This document shows, one piece after another, positions 16,379 to 25,840 of a stretch of DNA of 64,000 bases (position 1 is its first letter; each line of letters begins with the position of its first letter). The DNA is from Umezawaea endophytica (GTDB lineage: Bacteria; Actinomycetota; Actinomycetes; Mycobacteriales; Pseudonocardiaceae): contig NZ_JANYMP010000013.1 in the NCBI RefSeq assembly GCF_025061645.1, positions 202,997 to 266,996 of the forward strand, given 5' to 3'. The notes under the pieces are model-generated. The model had not been told where the DNA came from and did not search any database. It saw nothing but the letters and a program-made list of their open reading frames with translations. The translations under genes and the position numbers were made by a program.

Positions 16379-19213
16379 GTGGCGACGGAGCTGCGTGTGC
16401 TCGGACCGGTCGAGCTGCGGGTCGACGGTCGGGTGGTGGAGGTCGGTCACGCGCGGCAACGGTGCGTGCTGGCGGTCCTGCTGGTGGAGGCGAACCGGGT
16501 CGTCACGATGGAGCAACTGCTGGACCGGGTGTGGGCCGATCGGTTGCCCTACAAAGCACGCAACGTGGCGAGCAACTACGTGTCCCGGCTACGACGGGTG
16601 CTGACTGGTGATGTCGCCGTCGTGCGGCGGAGCGGTGGGTACGTGCTGGAGGTGGATCCGGAGGCGGTGGACCTGCACCGGTTCCGCCGGCTCGTGGAGC
16701 AGGCACGGGGGCGAGAAGACGCCCAGGCGCTGGCATCGCTGGAGGAGGCGGCGGGGCTGTGGCGAGGTGTGCCGTTCGCCGGCCTGGACACCCTGTGGCT
16801 GGCTGCCGTGCGCACCGGCCTCGAACGGGAACGCGTCGCCGCCCGGCTCGACCGCGTCGACGTCGCGTTGCGCTGCGGCAGGCACACCGAGGTGCTGCCC
16901 GAGCTGTCCGCGCTGGCAGAGCAGGACGACCTGGACGAACGCGTCGCCGCCCAGTTCATGCTCGCCCTGCACCGCGCCGGACGCACCGCCGCTGCCCTGG
17001 CCCACTACCGGCGTCTGCGCGCCCGGCTGGTCGAGCAGCTCGGCACCGAGCCCGCCTCTGCCCTGCGGGATCTCCACCAGCGCGTCCTCGACGCCGACCC
17101 CGCCCTCACCCCGTCCTCGGCAGTGATCAGCGGCACCGCGGCCAACGCGGAAAACCCGGTGCCCCGGCAGTTGCCCGCGTCACCATGGTGGTTCACCGGC
17201 CGCGGCGCCGAACTGACCCGCCTGGACCAGGCGTTGACCATCGAGCCGGAGCAGGGCCCGCAGCGAACCAGCACCACCGGTGCCACGGTGGTGATCTCCG
17301 CGATCGGCGGGGCGGGCGGGATCGGCAAGACCTGGCTGGCGCTGGCCTGGGCGCACCAGCGTGCCGAACAGTTCCCAGATGGGCAGTTGTTCGTGGACTT
17401 GCACGGGTTCAGCCCCACTCAGGAGCCGATGGCCGCTGATGTGGCGGTGCGCGGGTTCATCGACGCCTTGGGCGTCGACCCCGGCCGCGTCCCACCCGGC
17501 CTGGACGCGCAGGCCGCGCTGTACCGCAGCCTGGTCACCGGGAAGCGGGTGCTGATCGTGCTGGACAACGCCGCCACCGCCGGCCAGGTCGTGCCGCTGC
17601 TGCCGGGCAGCCCCACCTGCACCGTGCTGATCACCGGCCGCACCAGGCTCGCCTCGCTGATCGACCGGCACGACGTCCGCCAGTTGACCCTGGACGTCCT
17701 GGCCCGCACCGAGGCCCGCGCGCTGCTCGCCGCACGCCTCGGCGCCGACCGCGTCGCCGCCGAACCCGACGCCGTCGACGAGCTGGTCGACCTGTGCGGC
17801 GGCTACCCGCTCGCGCTGTCGATCACCGCCCGCACCGCCGCCACCCACCCCGGCATCCCACTGGCCGAGGTCGCCGCCGACCTGCGCGAGTTCGGATTGG
17901 AGATGCTCGACCACGACACCGACCCCGCCGCGAGCCTGCCCGCCGTCCTGTCCTGGTCCCTGCGAGCACTCACCGACGACCAACGCACGGTGTTCGCGCT
18001 ACTGGGCATCACGCCCGGCCCCGACACCAGCCTGCCCGCCGTCACAGTCCTCACCGGACTGTCGTCGGCCCGCACGCGCAAAGCGTTGTCAGCGCTGGAA
18101 GAAGCGTCGTTGCTGGAGCGACGACCGGGCGGCCGGTGCGCGATGCACGACCTGATCCGAGCCTACGCCGCCACCACCGCCCGAGACCTGCCCGACGAAG
18201 TGCGGGAGGCGGCTCTCGTGCGCGTGGTGGACTTCTACCTGCACACCGCTTACGCCGCCGACCGCCTCCTGGCCCCCACTCGCCAGCCCTTGGACCTCGC
18301 TCCGCCCGCACCCGACGTGGAGCCACATCCGCTGCGCGACACCGAAACCGGACTGGCATGGATGAAGGCCGAGCACGTCACCCTCCTGGCCGCCCAGCGC
18401 GCCGCGCTCGCCCTCGGCCGCCACGACGTCGTCTGCCACTTCGCCTGGGCGCTGGACACCTTCCACTACAGGCAGGGGCACCGACGTGCCACGCTCGTCG
18501 CGTGGCAGGCTGCGGTGGAGGCCGCCGCCCATCTGCCCGACCCCACCACTCTCAGCCGCGCCCACCGGCTCCTCGGCTACGCGTGTTCCCGGCTGAGCCT
18601 GCACGACGAGGCCATCGAACACCTGGACAAGGCCCTCGCCCTGGCCGCGCACCACCACGACCCCATCGAACAGGCTCATACCAACCGGGCGCTCGCGTAC
18701 GCGTGGGAACTGCGGGGAGACGACCGGCAGGCCATGGATCACGCACGAAGCGCCCTCGACCTCTACCGCACCCTGGGCCAACCGGTGCGGGAGGCCATCG
18801 CGCTCAACCAGGTGGGCTGGTACGCCGCACGCCTGAACGACTTCGACACCGCCCGCGACCACTGCCAGGCCGCTCTCACCCTGCACCGGACCCACCACAA
18901 CCACGAAGGCGAAGCGGCCACCCTGGACAGCCTCGGGCTGATCGCCCACCGCACCAACGATCAACAGCAGGCAGTCACCCACTACCAGCAGGCACTCGTC
19001 CTGTACCGCGCACTCGAAGACGCCTACCGCGTCGCGGACACCCTGGACAACCTCGGCCACCCCCACATCGCCCTCGGGCAACACGACCGGACCCGCGCGA
19101 TCTGGCAGGAAGCACTGGAGCTGTACCGGGAACAAGGCCGCGACCACGACGCCGCACGTGTACAACAGCAACTCGACGACTTTGGTTCGGTACTGGGATC
19201 GACTTCTGTATGA
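16379..19213 (+). CDS. AfsR/SARP-family regulator with NB-ARC and TPR domains
   Basis: A 944-residue STAND-type regulator. OmpR-like DNA-binding domain about 1-95 (LRVLGPVELRVDGRVVEVG), bacterial transcriptional activation domain about 97-245, P-loop ATPase with GGAGGIGKT at about 310-318 and a downstream VLIVLDNAA Walker B-like strand, then a winged-helix part and TPR repeats from about 690 to the end. AfsR-like proteins activate secondary-metabolite genes or regulate development. The start GTG 16379 has GGGGGAGG seven bases upstream; the frame is open far 5' but that part lacks codon bias. A copy of its promoter and first 36-37 codons lies at 33462-33660. No obvious target cluster is adjacent. 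Confidence 0.92.
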   Translation: MATELRVLGPVELRVDGRVVEVGHARQRCVLAVLLVEANRVVTMEQLLDRVWADRLPYKARNVASNYVSRLRRVLTGDVAVVRRSGGYVLEVDPEAVDLHRFRRLVEQARGREDAQALASLEEAAGLWRGVPFAGLDTLWLAAVRTGLERERVAARLDRVDVALRCGRHTEVLPELSALAEQDDLDERVAAQFMLALHRAGRTAAALAHYRRLRARLVEQLGTEPASALRDLHQRVLDADPALTPSSAVISGTAANAENPVPRQLPASPWWFTGRGAELTRLDQALTIEPEQGPQRTSTTGATVVISAIGGAGGIGKTWLALAWAHQRAEQFPDGQLFVDLHGFSPTQEPMAADVAVRGFIDALGVDPGRVPPGLDAQAALYRSLVTGKRVLIVLDNAATAGQVVPLLPGSPTCTVLITGRTRLASLIDRHDVRQLTLDVLARTEARALLAARLGADRVAAEPDAVDELVDLCGGYPLALSITARTAATHPGIPLAEVAADLREFGLEMLDHDTDPAASLPAVLSWSLRALTDDQRTVFALLGITPGPDTSLPAVTVLTGLSSARTRKALSALEEASLLERRPGGRCAMHDLIRAYAATTARDLPDEVREAALVRVVDFYLHTAYAADRLLAPTRQPLDLAPPAPDVEPHPLRDTETGLAWMKAEHVTLLAAQRAALALGRHDVVCHFAWALDTFHYRQGHRRATLVAWQAAVEAAAHLPDPTTLSRAHRLLGYACSRLSLHDEAIEHLDKALALAAHHHDPIEQAHTNRALAYAWELRGDDRQAMDHARSALDLYRTLGQPVREAIALNQVGWYAARLNDFDTARDHCQAALTLHRTHHNHEGEAATLDSLGLIAHRTNDQQQAVTHYQQALVLYRALEDAYRVADTLDNLGHPHIALGQHDRTRAIWQEALELYREQGRDHDAARVQQQLDDFGSVLGSTSV

Positions 19214-19256
19214 GCGTCGTCGAAACAAGGCGAACACCCTCGATAGGGTCCCGTGG

Positions 19257-20096
19257 GTGCCGTTCACTCTTGCTCACCCTGCGGCGATCCTCGCCTTTTC
19301 CCGCGGTCCACTGGTTCCGTCCGCACTGGTCATGGGATCGATGGCGCCAGACCTGACGTACTACGTCCCCCTACCGTGGCTCGATCCCACCCACACCCTG
19401 CTCACCCGCACCCACCACGCGTCGTCGGTGTTCTGGCTCGACCCGTTGCTAGCCCTGGCCCTGCTCGTGGTGTTCCACGTGCTGCTCAAGCGGCCCGTGG
19501 TGGCGCTCTTGCCTCCGGCCGCCGCGGGACGCGTGTGGCAGTCCGCGGAACGGTTCGTCTGGCGCCGGGCAACCGCGGTCTGGTGGATCGCCCTTTCGCT
19601 GATGATCGGCGCAGCGACCCACGTGGCGTGGGACCGCCTGAACGGCGCGTTCGGCGAGGAGCACTCGACAAAACTGGACCTGGCAGGCGGCGTGCTGGGC
19701 TTCGCCGCGCTCCTCGCCTGGACGTGGCGCTGGTGGCGGGTGACGTCGGCACAACCGATCCCGACCGGTCTACGGCTCCCGACCCGGCTCCGCACGGTGG
19801 TCTGGGGCGCATTGGTAGCAGCGCCGCTGGTGCTGGGCACTGTTGGCGCGGTGAGCGGTGTCCGGGAACTCATGGCGGCCAACGAGATGGACTACTCCGA
19901 CCTCCCGCCCCACATCGTTCCGCCGACGTTCACCGCGACAGACATGGCGGAACTCGCTGTGAGGCGGTTCGCCGTGAACGGTGTCGCCACCATCTGCGTC
20001 GTACTGGCGATCTACGCCGTCGGCTGGCAACTGAGCCGTCTCGCCACGACCAGATCAGACCGGGGAGGAAGTACCAGCGCTTCCTTATATAAGTAG
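19257..20096 (+). CDS. DUF4184-family membrane protein
   Basis: A 279-residue integral membrane protein with about five to six helices. The N-terminus VPFTLAHPAAILAFSRG… followed by VMGSMAPDLTYY is the hallmark of DUF4184, whose members keep His/Asp residues near a membrane face (here H8, D31, H70-H71, H139, D142) and are sometimes labelled metal-dependent hydrolase-like. The start GTG 19257 is set by this conserved beginning. A TAGGGT box at 19244-19249 ends seven bases before it, consistent with a leaderless mRNA. It lies 43 bases after the AfsR-like gene. No function is established from the sequence. Confidence 0.75.
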   Translation: MPFTLAHPAAILAFSRGPLVPSALVMGSMAPDLTYYVPLPWLDPTHTLLTRTHHASSVFWLDPLLALALLVVFHVLLKRPVVALLPPAAAGRVWQSAERFVWRRATAVWWIALSLMIGAATHVAWDRLNGAFGEEHSTKLDLAGGVLGFAALLAWTWRWWRVTSAQPIPTGLRLPTRLRTVVWGALVAAPLVLGTVGAVSGVRELMAANEMDYSDLPPHIVPPTFTATDMAELAVRRFAVNGVATICVVLAIYAVGWQLSRLATTRSDRGGSTSASLYK

Positions 20097-20183
20097 CACC
20101 TGTTAAAATCTGGTTCGTGCACGGGTTCGCGCCGGTTCCACACCGTCGACCCCACATCACTGACCGAGGTTAAGGACCAAAAC

Positions 20184-20834
20184 GTGAAGGACGTGCTGGA
20201 CGAACTGGCCGCCGCGCGCCGGACCATGGGCAAAGCCACCCTGCCCGCAGGCGACGCGTACACGATGGAGTTGCGACGTCGTTACGACGCGCCGGTCGAC
20301 GAGGTCTGGCACGCCATCACCGACCCTGAGCGCCTCGGCCGCTGGATGAAGCCGGTCACCGGAGACCTCCGGCTCGGAGGATCGTTCGAGCTGGACGGCG
20401 GCGAGCACGGCGAGATCCTCCGGTGCGAACCGCCGCGGCTGCTACGGGTGTCCTGGCTCTTCGGGCCGGACGCCGACGAATGGCCGGGCACGAGCGAGGT
20501 CGAGGTGCGCCTGTCCGCGGGCCCTGCCGGGGACACCGAGTTCGAACTGGTCCACGCGGCGGCCGTCGGGGAGCCCATGTTCCCGACCTACGGCCCCGGT
20601 GCCGGTGGCGTGGGCTGGGACCTGCACCTCCTCACGCTGGCCCGGTTCCTGGCCGACGGTGAGACGCTCGATCACGAGGAGTTCCAGACCTCACCCGCGG
20701 GACGTGAGTTCGCCACGCGCAGCGCTGCGGCGTGGGGCGAAGCTCACCTGGCCGCGGGTGGCGATCCGGATCACGTGGCGGCCGCGGTCGAGGCCACCAC
20801 CGCGTTCTACGTCCCCGGAAGCAACGAGCGCTGA
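20184..20834 (+). CDS. SRPBCC/AHSA1-like domain protein
   Basis: A 216-residue protein. Residues about 28-160 show the AHSA1 activator fold: LRRRYDAPVDEVWHAITDPERLGRWMKPV, then LGGSFELDGGEHGEILRCEPPRLLRVSW and an acidic segment. These domains bind hydrophobic ligands or Hsp90-type partners; many bacterial copies are stress-linked. The C-terminal 55 residues are an Ala-rich helical extension. The start GTG 20184 has AAGGA seven bases upstream. It stands between DUF4184 and a convergent LysR gene, apparently as its own unit with TAAAAT at 20104-20109 as a possible -10. Confidence 0.8.
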   Translation: MKDVLDELAAARRTMGKATLPAGDAYTMELRRRYDAPVDEVWHAITDPERLGRWMKPVTGDLRLGGSFELDGGEHGEILRCEPPRLLRVSWLFGPDADEWPGTSEVEVRLSAGPAGDTEFELVHAAAVGEPMFPTYGPGAGGVGWDLHLLTLARFLADGETLDHEEFQTSPAGREFATRSAAAWGEAHLAAGGDPDHVAAAVEATTAFYVPGSNER

Positions 20835-20871
20835 AGTACATCCGGATCGACTTGCCCCGCGAGCAATTCGG

Positions 20872-21783
20872 CTAACCCGGTCGCCGGCGCGCCGGGTTGC
20901 TCAAGTACGTCGCGGCGAGTTCGCGGAAGGCCGTGACCAGTGGGCATCGGTCGGCGGCACGGGAAACGACGACGACCTGACCCGGCGCGACACCCTCCAG
21001 GGGGATCGTGGTCAGGTCGGGCCGAAGGCTGGACGCCCGGATGCCCGCGGGAGCGATGGACACCGCCTGGTTGGCCGCGATGAGTTCGAGCTTGTCCTCG
21101 ATCGTCCGGACCAGGGGGCCGTCGGGCGCTCGACGACCGTCGGGTCGCGGATCGACGCGCCAGAAACGATTCCACTCCGGGTCGGGCATCCGCGGCAGCG
21201 GTTCGTCGGCGATGTCGTCGAGCGTGACCGACTCCTTGCCCGCCAACCGGTGGTCGAGGGACACCACCAGCACCCTGGGCTCCTCGTAGAGGACGGTCAC
21301 GTGCAGCCCGTCGGTAGGGACCGGCAGGCGGGCCACGACCACGTCCACCCGGCGCTCCAGGAGCGCGGTGGCCGGTTCGTCCCAGGCCAGGTGCAGCGCG
21401 CGCACCTCGGTCCGCGGATACCGGTCGCGCATCTCCCGCGTCACGGGCGTGATGATGAGGTCGGTGGCGTACCCGATGGTGATCCACCCCGGCTGCGCGG
21501 CGGCGCGGGTGGACATCACCGTCCGGCTGACCGAGCGCAGCAGGACCTCGGCCTCGCGCTGGAACACCTTCCCGGCCTCGGTGAGCCTGCTGCCCCGCGT
21601 GGTGCGGTCGATGAGGCGGACGCCCACTTCCCGCTCCAGCAGACGGATCTGCCGACTCAGGGACGGTTGCGCCACCCGGAGGTCGGACGCGGCGCGGCCG
21701 AAGTGCTCGTGCTCGGCGACGGCGAGGAAGTACCGCACCCGGCGCATGTCCAAGTCCACGAAGGGCTCCGACGGGGTGACCAT
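20872..21783 (-). CDS. LysR-family transcriptional regulator
   Basis: A 303-residue LTTR. Winged HTH at about 12-70: MRRVRYFLAVAEHEHFGRAASDLRVAQPSLSRQIRLLEREVGVRLIDRTTRGSRLTEAGKVF, a textbook LysR pattern. The substrate-binding domain follows (about 100-295). The start ATG 21783 is chosen over the longer frame to 22044 because the conserved domain begins within 13 residues; no strong ribosome site is visible. It is divergent from the alpha/beta hydrolase/SnoaL pair, which it probably controls, with its ligand likely linked to that pathway. Confidence 0.87.
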   Translation of the reverse strand: MVTPSEPFVDLDMRRVRYFLAVAEHEHFGRAASDLRVAQPSLSRQIRLLEREVGVRLIDRTTRGSRLTEAGKVFQREAEVLLRSVSRTVMSTRAAAQPGWITIGYATDLIITPVTREMRDRYPRTEVRALHLAWDEPATALLERRVDVVVARLPVPTDGLHVTVLYEEPRVLVVSLDHRLAGKESVTLDDIADEPLPRMPDPEWNRFWRVDPRPDGRRAPDGPLVRTIEDKLELIAANQAVSIAPAGIRASSLRPDLTTIPLEGVAPGQVVVVSRAADRCPLVTAFRELAATYLSNPARRRPG

Positions 21784-21966
21784 GGCGCGAACCCTAGCAC
21801 CGACGACCACCGGCACACGGCTCGTCACAACGTCCTGATCAGCGGTGATGCCCGAAGTGGATCGACCGTTCCGCAACGGGTCTTTGCCCAGCCCCGACTC
21901 GCTGGTGGACAACTGGAGGTGAAGGTCGTCGTCGCGAGGCCAACGCCTTGAGAAGGAAGCGGAGCA

Positions 21967-22920
21967 ATGAGCACGAACGCCACACCGGACACGGTCCTGG
22001 ACGAGGAGGAGATCGAGCGCACCTTGAAAGGCATCGCGCGGCACGAAGCCGTGCTGGGCCCCGACCGTTCACCCCTCCTGAGGACTCCCGGCGACCACGG
22101 TCTCGAGTTCCACACCGTGTGGTTCCCCTCGCAGGACGGAGTACCCCTCGAAGCCTGGTACATCCCCTGCGAGGGGTCGAACAAGCTGATCATCGCCAAC
22201 CACCCGCGCTGGTTCAACCGCTACGGCCTGCCCTCGCACCTGGAGCCGTGGAAGTCGGGCCTCTCGGAGAGCGGCAACGACGTCGAGGTCGACTTCGGAC
22301 CCGACTACCGGATCCTGCACGACGCCGGCTACCACGTCCTGACCTACGACGAACGCAACTCCGGGCACAGCGGCGCGGCCAACGGCGGCGTGAACAGCGG
22401 TGGGCGCTACGAGGCGCGCGACGTCGTCGGCTCGCTCACCTTCGCGCGGAACAGCCCGGATCTGCGGGACCTGAGCATCGGATTGTTCAGCCGCTGCCAG
22501 GGCGCCAACGCCTCGATCTTCGCGATGGCCCGGCATCCCGAGCACTTTGACGGTGTGCGGTGCATGGTCGCCGCACAGCCGTTGTCGGTCGGCGTGCTGC
22601 TGCGGCAGACCCTGGAGAGGCTCGGACTCACCGACCGCATCGACGACCTGGACCGCGAGGTCAAGGCGATCTCGAGCTTCGAACTCGCCGAGATGTCACC
22701 GGTGGACGCGGCCAAGCACGTCACGGTGCCGACCTTCCTCTACCAGGTGCGCGACGACGTGCTGACCAGGCCGACCGACGTGCAGGCGATCTTCGACAAC
22801 ATCCCGGCCGAGAAGCACCTGCGGTGGATCCTCGGAACGACCCGCCGCTGGGACGGTTACCTGCACTTCCAACGGGAGCCCGAGCAGGTGTTGGAGTGGT
22901 TCGCGAAGTACCTGGACTGA
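21967..22920 (+). CDS. Alpha/beta hydrolase with Cys at the nucleophile position
   Basis: A 317-residue hydrolase. Strand-turn-helix elements of the fold are clear: NKLIIANHPRW (oxyanion region), VLTYDERNSGHS, the nucleophile elbow LFSRCQGANAS with C177 where Ser is usual, D in VRDDVLTRPTD, and H near the C-terminus (GYLHFQREP). A Cys-Asp/Glu-His triad is known in dienelactone hydrolases; the assignment here rests on the elbow pattern small-x-Cys-x-Gly. AGGAAGCGGAGC precedes ATG 21967. The SnoaL-like gene follows after 79 bases and LysR is divergent, suggesting a small regulated unit. The substrate is unknown. Confidence 0.78.
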   Translation: MSTNATPDTVLDEEEIERTLKGIARHEAVLGPDRSPLLRTPGDHGLEFHTVWFPSQDGVPLEAWYIPCEGSNKLIIANHPRWFNRYGLPSHLEPWKSGLSESGNDVEVDFGPDYRILHDAGYHVLTYDERNSGHSGAANGGVNSGGRYEARDVVGSLTFARNSPDLRDLSIGLFSRCQGANASIFAMARHPEHFDGVRCMVAAQPLSVGVLLRQTLERLGLTDRIDDLDREVKAISSFELAEMSPVDAAKHVTVPTFLYQVRDDVLTRPTDVQAIFDNIPAEKHLRWILGTTRRWDGYLHFQREPEQVLEWFAKYLD

Positions 22921-22999
22921 ACGAACGACCACCTCGTTCGCGCGCCGCACATCCGGCAGGCGCGACGACCTACCACCGTTTTCCGACAGGAGCCCAACC

Positions 23000-23458
23000 G
23001 TGACCACCACCGAACCGAGCCTCCAGACCGTTCTCCTCCGTCGCATGGACGAGTGGAAGAAAGCCTTCGAGGCCAAGGACGTCGACAGCGTGATGTCGTT
23101 CTACGCGGACGGCGACGACTTCAGCGCCTTCGACCTCATGCCGCCCATCGAGTTCCGCGGCGGTGAGATGTGGCGCGAGAACTGGGCAGGCTTCTTCGCC
23201 GTCTGCGAGGGACCGCTATCCCTGGAGTTCTCCAACGTCGAAGTGCACGCGTCGCACGACCTCGGGTTCGCGCGGCTCATGGTCCGCATGGTCGGCACCA
23301 TGAACGGCGAGGGCCTGGACATGTGGGTGCGAACCACCAACTGCTTCCGCCTGATCGACGGCGAGTGGCTGATGATCCACGACCACGTCTCGATGCCGTC
23401 CGACCTCGCCACCGGCCGGACCCTCACGCACCTCTCCCCCACCAAGCCCTTCGGATAA
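23000..23458 (+). CDS. SnoaL/ketosteroid-isomerase-like protein (NTF2 fold)
   Basis: A 152-residue cone-shaped NTF2-like protein. The N-terminal helix RRMDEWKKAFEAKDVDSVMSFYADGDDFSAFDL and the strands ending FRLIDGEWLMIHDHVSMP match SnoaL_3/DUF4440-type proteins, which include isomerases, dehydratases and polyketide cyclases. The start GTG 23000 has GGAG at 22989-22992, about seven bases upstream. It is probably co-transcribed with the hydrolase 79 bases upstream and ends at a bidirectional hairpin. The reaction cannot be named from sequence. Confidence 0.82.
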   Translation: MTTTEPSLQTVLLRRMDEWKKAFEAKDVDSVMSFYADGDDFSAFDLMPPIEFRGGEMWRENWAGFFAVCEGPLSLEFSNVEVHASHDLGFARLMVRMVGTMNGEGLDMWVRTTNCFRLIDGEWLMIHDHVSMPSDLATGRTLTHLSPTKPFG

Positions 23459-23503
23459 GGGCAGGCCCCGCGGACGTCATCGGCCAACGAGCCCATCACG
23501 ACG

Positions 23504-23549
23504 ACGACCTGGTCTCCGCGGCCTGTGCGGGCCGCGCAGACCAGGTCGT
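23504..23549. terminator. Bidirectional hairpin between SnoaL and GH64 genes
   Basis: ACGACCTGGTCT (23504-23515) pairs perfectly with 23538-23549, and an inner CGCGGCC (23517-23523) with GGCCGCG (23530-23536). It lies between two convergent stops. Confidence 0.8.
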
Positions 23550-23555
23550 GGCGGA

Positions 23556-24746
23556 TCAGAAGTTGGTCAGGCTCACCGTGATGGAGGTGGGGGCGGTGTC
23601 CTGCACGTAGGACGCGAAGCTGGCCACGTCGTCGAACGCGAACCCGTAGGCGTTGCCGTCCACGGTGTTGAGGTGCATCGCCTCGGAGAAGCGGTTGCTG
23701 ATCCGGTCCCGGTAGAACGACCCGCGGTCCGTGGTCGGCTGGGTCGTGCTGGTCAGCAGGGTCGACCGGTTGAACGCGGCGCCGAGGATGGCGGCGACCG
23801 GCCCGGTCCTGCCGTCGTTGGGCGCGCTGAGCGCTCCGTTGCAGTACAACAGATCCAGCGTCGACGGCTTGGCGAACGACGCGACGCCGTCGGAGAAGGT
23901 GAACCTGCCGTCGACGACCCGGCCGGTGAAGCTGCCCGCACCGGTGTTCACGGTCAGGGTCTCCGACGAGTACTTGTTCCACACCGCGTCGATGTAGGGG
24001 TCGAAGTAGTTCGCCGGGAAGATGCCGCTGTCGATGCCGTGTCCGGGCGCGATGATCCGCAGCTTGTCCTTGACGACCAGCTTGGCGAAGGTCGGGTCGG
24101 CCGCGACGTGGTCGAAGATCCTGTCGCGGCCGCCATCGACGAGACGTCCGGTGTCCTGAGTGGACGAACCGACGAGCTTGATGGCCAACGGGATGCTGAA
24201 CATGTCGACCATCGTGGTGTTGCAGAACATGCCGCCGTCGTTGTGCGTGAACTCGATCCAGTCGTGCAGCACCGAGAAGCTCGGGTCACCCGACACCCAG
24301 CCGGCGGGGTGCTGGAGCGCGGCGTTGCCGTTGCCGTCGGTGACGACCTTGAACCTCACCTTGTCCACGATGGAGAAGTAGACGCGGCCCGACATGTTCG
24401 CCGGGATGGCGAGATGCGTGTCGCCGTCCTGCACCATCGGGATCGACAGGTCCGCGAACCCCTCGGAACCGTTGTTGGCAGCCGAAACCGGGGTGGCGGC
24501 ACCGTCACGGGTGACGAAGACCTGCTGCCCGGACTTGAGGTCCGTTCCGACGATGTAGGCGTAGATCTGCTGGTTCGTGTACCGGTAGGTGTGGTTGACG
24601 ATCGTGAGGGGCAGCGAACCACCGGCGGCCTTGGCGACGGCGTGACGGGGGGCCGCCGTCGCGAGGCTGCCGAACGCCGCACCCATCAGCGGTGCGCCCA
24701 CCACAGCCGCGGACATGCCACCGAGGAAGGACCTTCTGCTCAACAT
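23556..24746 (-). CDS. Secreted glycoside hydrolase family 64 (beta-1,3-glucanase)
   Basis: A 396-residue exported enzyme. The N-terminus MLSRRSFLGGMSAA has the twin-arginine SRRSFLG box and a hydrophobic core ending at ATAAPRHA, so it is probably Tat-exported. The mature part has the thaumatin-like/GH64 layout: LTIVNHTYRYTNQQIYAYIVG…, YFSIVDKVRFKV…, DWIEFTHNDGGMFCNTTMVDMFSIPLAIKL, HIDSG-type PGHGIDSGIFPANYFDPYIDAVW. Family enzymes release laminaripentaose from beta-1,3-glucan. Length is normal. The promoter lies in the 24747-25066 gap. No cell-wall-binding module is attached. Confidence 0.85.
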   Translation of the reverse strand: MLSRRSFLGGMSAAVVGAPLMGAAFGSLATAAPRHAVAKAAGGSLPLTIVNHTYRYTNQQIYAYIVGTDLKSGQQVFVTRDGAATPVSAANNGSEGFADLSIPMVQDGDTHLAIPANMSGRVYFSIVDKVRFKVVTDGNGNAALQHPAGWVSGDPSFSVLHDWIEFTHNDGGMFCNTTMVDMFSIPLAIKLVGSSTQDTGRLVDGGRDRIFDHVAADPTFAKLVVKDKLRIIAPGHGIDSGIFPANYFDPYIDAVWNKYSSETLTVNTGAGSFTGRVVDGRFTFSDGVASFAKPSTLDLLYCNGALSAPNDGRTGPVAAILGAAFNRSTLLTSTTQPTTDRGSFYRDRISNRFSEAMHLNTVDGNAYGFAFDDVASFASYVQDTAPTSITVSLTNF

Positions 24747-25066
24747 TGTGTACGAATCTCCAGGGGACGAGGAGGAAATCGATCCTGCTGCTCGCAGAAT
24801 GCCGAGGTCGATTTCCCATGTGCTTGTGCGGCCCCATCAGAGTCGACCGACCTTTGGCACGCAATGCCGCGAACGGCCCAGCGCACACGGCCGAATGGCC
24901 CTATTCAAAGCGTTGAACAGCACGATCAGATCACGGGCAGGCAACGAAAATGTGTGCCCGTGCAAACATGGAAAATGCATCTGCAAAGCGCCGAAGGCCA
25001 TTTCGGGGCGGATAACACTTTTTCCACCACAGACTTCCGACCCTGCGGTACCCCTTTTCCGCCCCG
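24747..25066. other. Intergenic region, lower GC, no gene recognised
   Basis: About 320 bases between the GH64 start and the MDMPI-family stop. It is less GC-rich than its surroundings. An inverted pair CGGGCA (24941-24946) / TGCCCG (24956-24961) and short A-runs are visible. It likely holds the GH64 promoter. No ribosome site–start combination of note. Confidence 0.45.
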
Positions 25067-25840
25067 TCAGAAACCGGGGAACACCCGGCGCAGGTCGTCG
25101 AGCGTGACGGTGCCCTCGGCGGTGACCCCGTTGTCGTACGGTGCCTTGAGACGGCCGGTGATCAGCCGGATCAACGCTTCCGGCGGCCCGTTGAACGTCG
25201 CCGAAGGCGACTCGAGGTGGCCCACGACGGTGACCGAGTCGTCGATCACCAGCCCTGCCCCTGGTATGGCGAGGGACACCGGACTGGCGAGCTCGGCGGG
25301 CTTCGCCAGGAAGCCCAGCATGAAGCCCACCGGCCCGGCCAGGAGTTCGAGCAGCACCGCGGCCGAGTCGGCGTCCACCCCGGCGTCCGGGTCGAAGGCC
25401 ACGCGCACGTCCCACGAGTGGTTGGCCACCTCGCTGAGCCGCATGCCCAGCGCGGTCACCAGCGGAACCGGCTCCGGCAGGAAACCGAGGTCCACGGTCA
25501 TCGACGAGCGCTGCTCGGGGGTGAGCGCCTCGACCGTGTCGAGCCAGCGGCCGTTGTGCTCCAGAAAACCCTCGACCTGCGCACGCGACGCGGACGCGTC
25601 CCAGCGGGCCCAGATCGTCTGGTTGTCCTGGGACTCCACAGTCTCCCCAGCGGCCCGCGCGATCGGCGCACGACCGATCTCCGCGCCACTGCCGAGGTGG
25701 GAGAAGGCCTGGGCGACGGTCCATTCCGCGGCACCGCTGGGAGCGGCCAACTGGTCGTCGGTGAGGCCGCGGGCGAGGTCGGCGAGCACGTCGTGCTCGG
25801 AACGCAGGGCGCTGATCGTGCGATCCACGAGTTGACTCAT
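25067..25840 (-). CDS. Maleylpyruvate isomerase-family (MDMPI/DinB-like) mycothiol-dependent enzyme
   Basis: A 257-residue protein. The N-terminal four-helix DinB/MDMPI region (LRSEHDVLADLARGLTDDQLAAPSGAAEWTVAQAFSHLGSGAEIG) includes the WTV…HLG signature, and a second His lies in EVANHSWDVRVAFDP. These His/Asp positions bind the divalent metal that activates mycothiol. The C-terminal part is an SCP2-like domain (GPPEALIRLITGRLKAPYDNGVTAEG). Family members isomerise maleylpyruvate or conjugate electrophiles; many have unknown substrates. It is a single gene here. Start ATG 25840. Confidence 0.83.
   Translation of the reverse strand: MSQLVDRTISALRSEHDVLADLARGLTDDQLAAPSGAAEWTVAQAFSHLGSGAEIGRAPIARAAGETVESQDNQTIWARWDASASRAQVEGFLEHNGRWLDTVEALTPEQRSSMTVDLGFLPEPVPLVTALGMRLSEVANHSWDVRVAFDPDAGVDADSAAVLLELLAGPVGFMLGFLAKPAELASPVSLAIPGAGLVIDDSVTVVGHLESPSATFNGPPEALIRLITGRLKAPYDNGVTAEGTVTLDDLRRVFPGF

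Noticed and set aside
17794-19356. 520-codon plus-strand frame in the SARP gene
   Set aside because: Arg/Pro/His-rich alternative frame of the TPR region.
20599-21951. 450-codon plus-strand frame opposite LysR
   Set aside because: Shadow; the LysR HTH is unmistakable on the minus strand.
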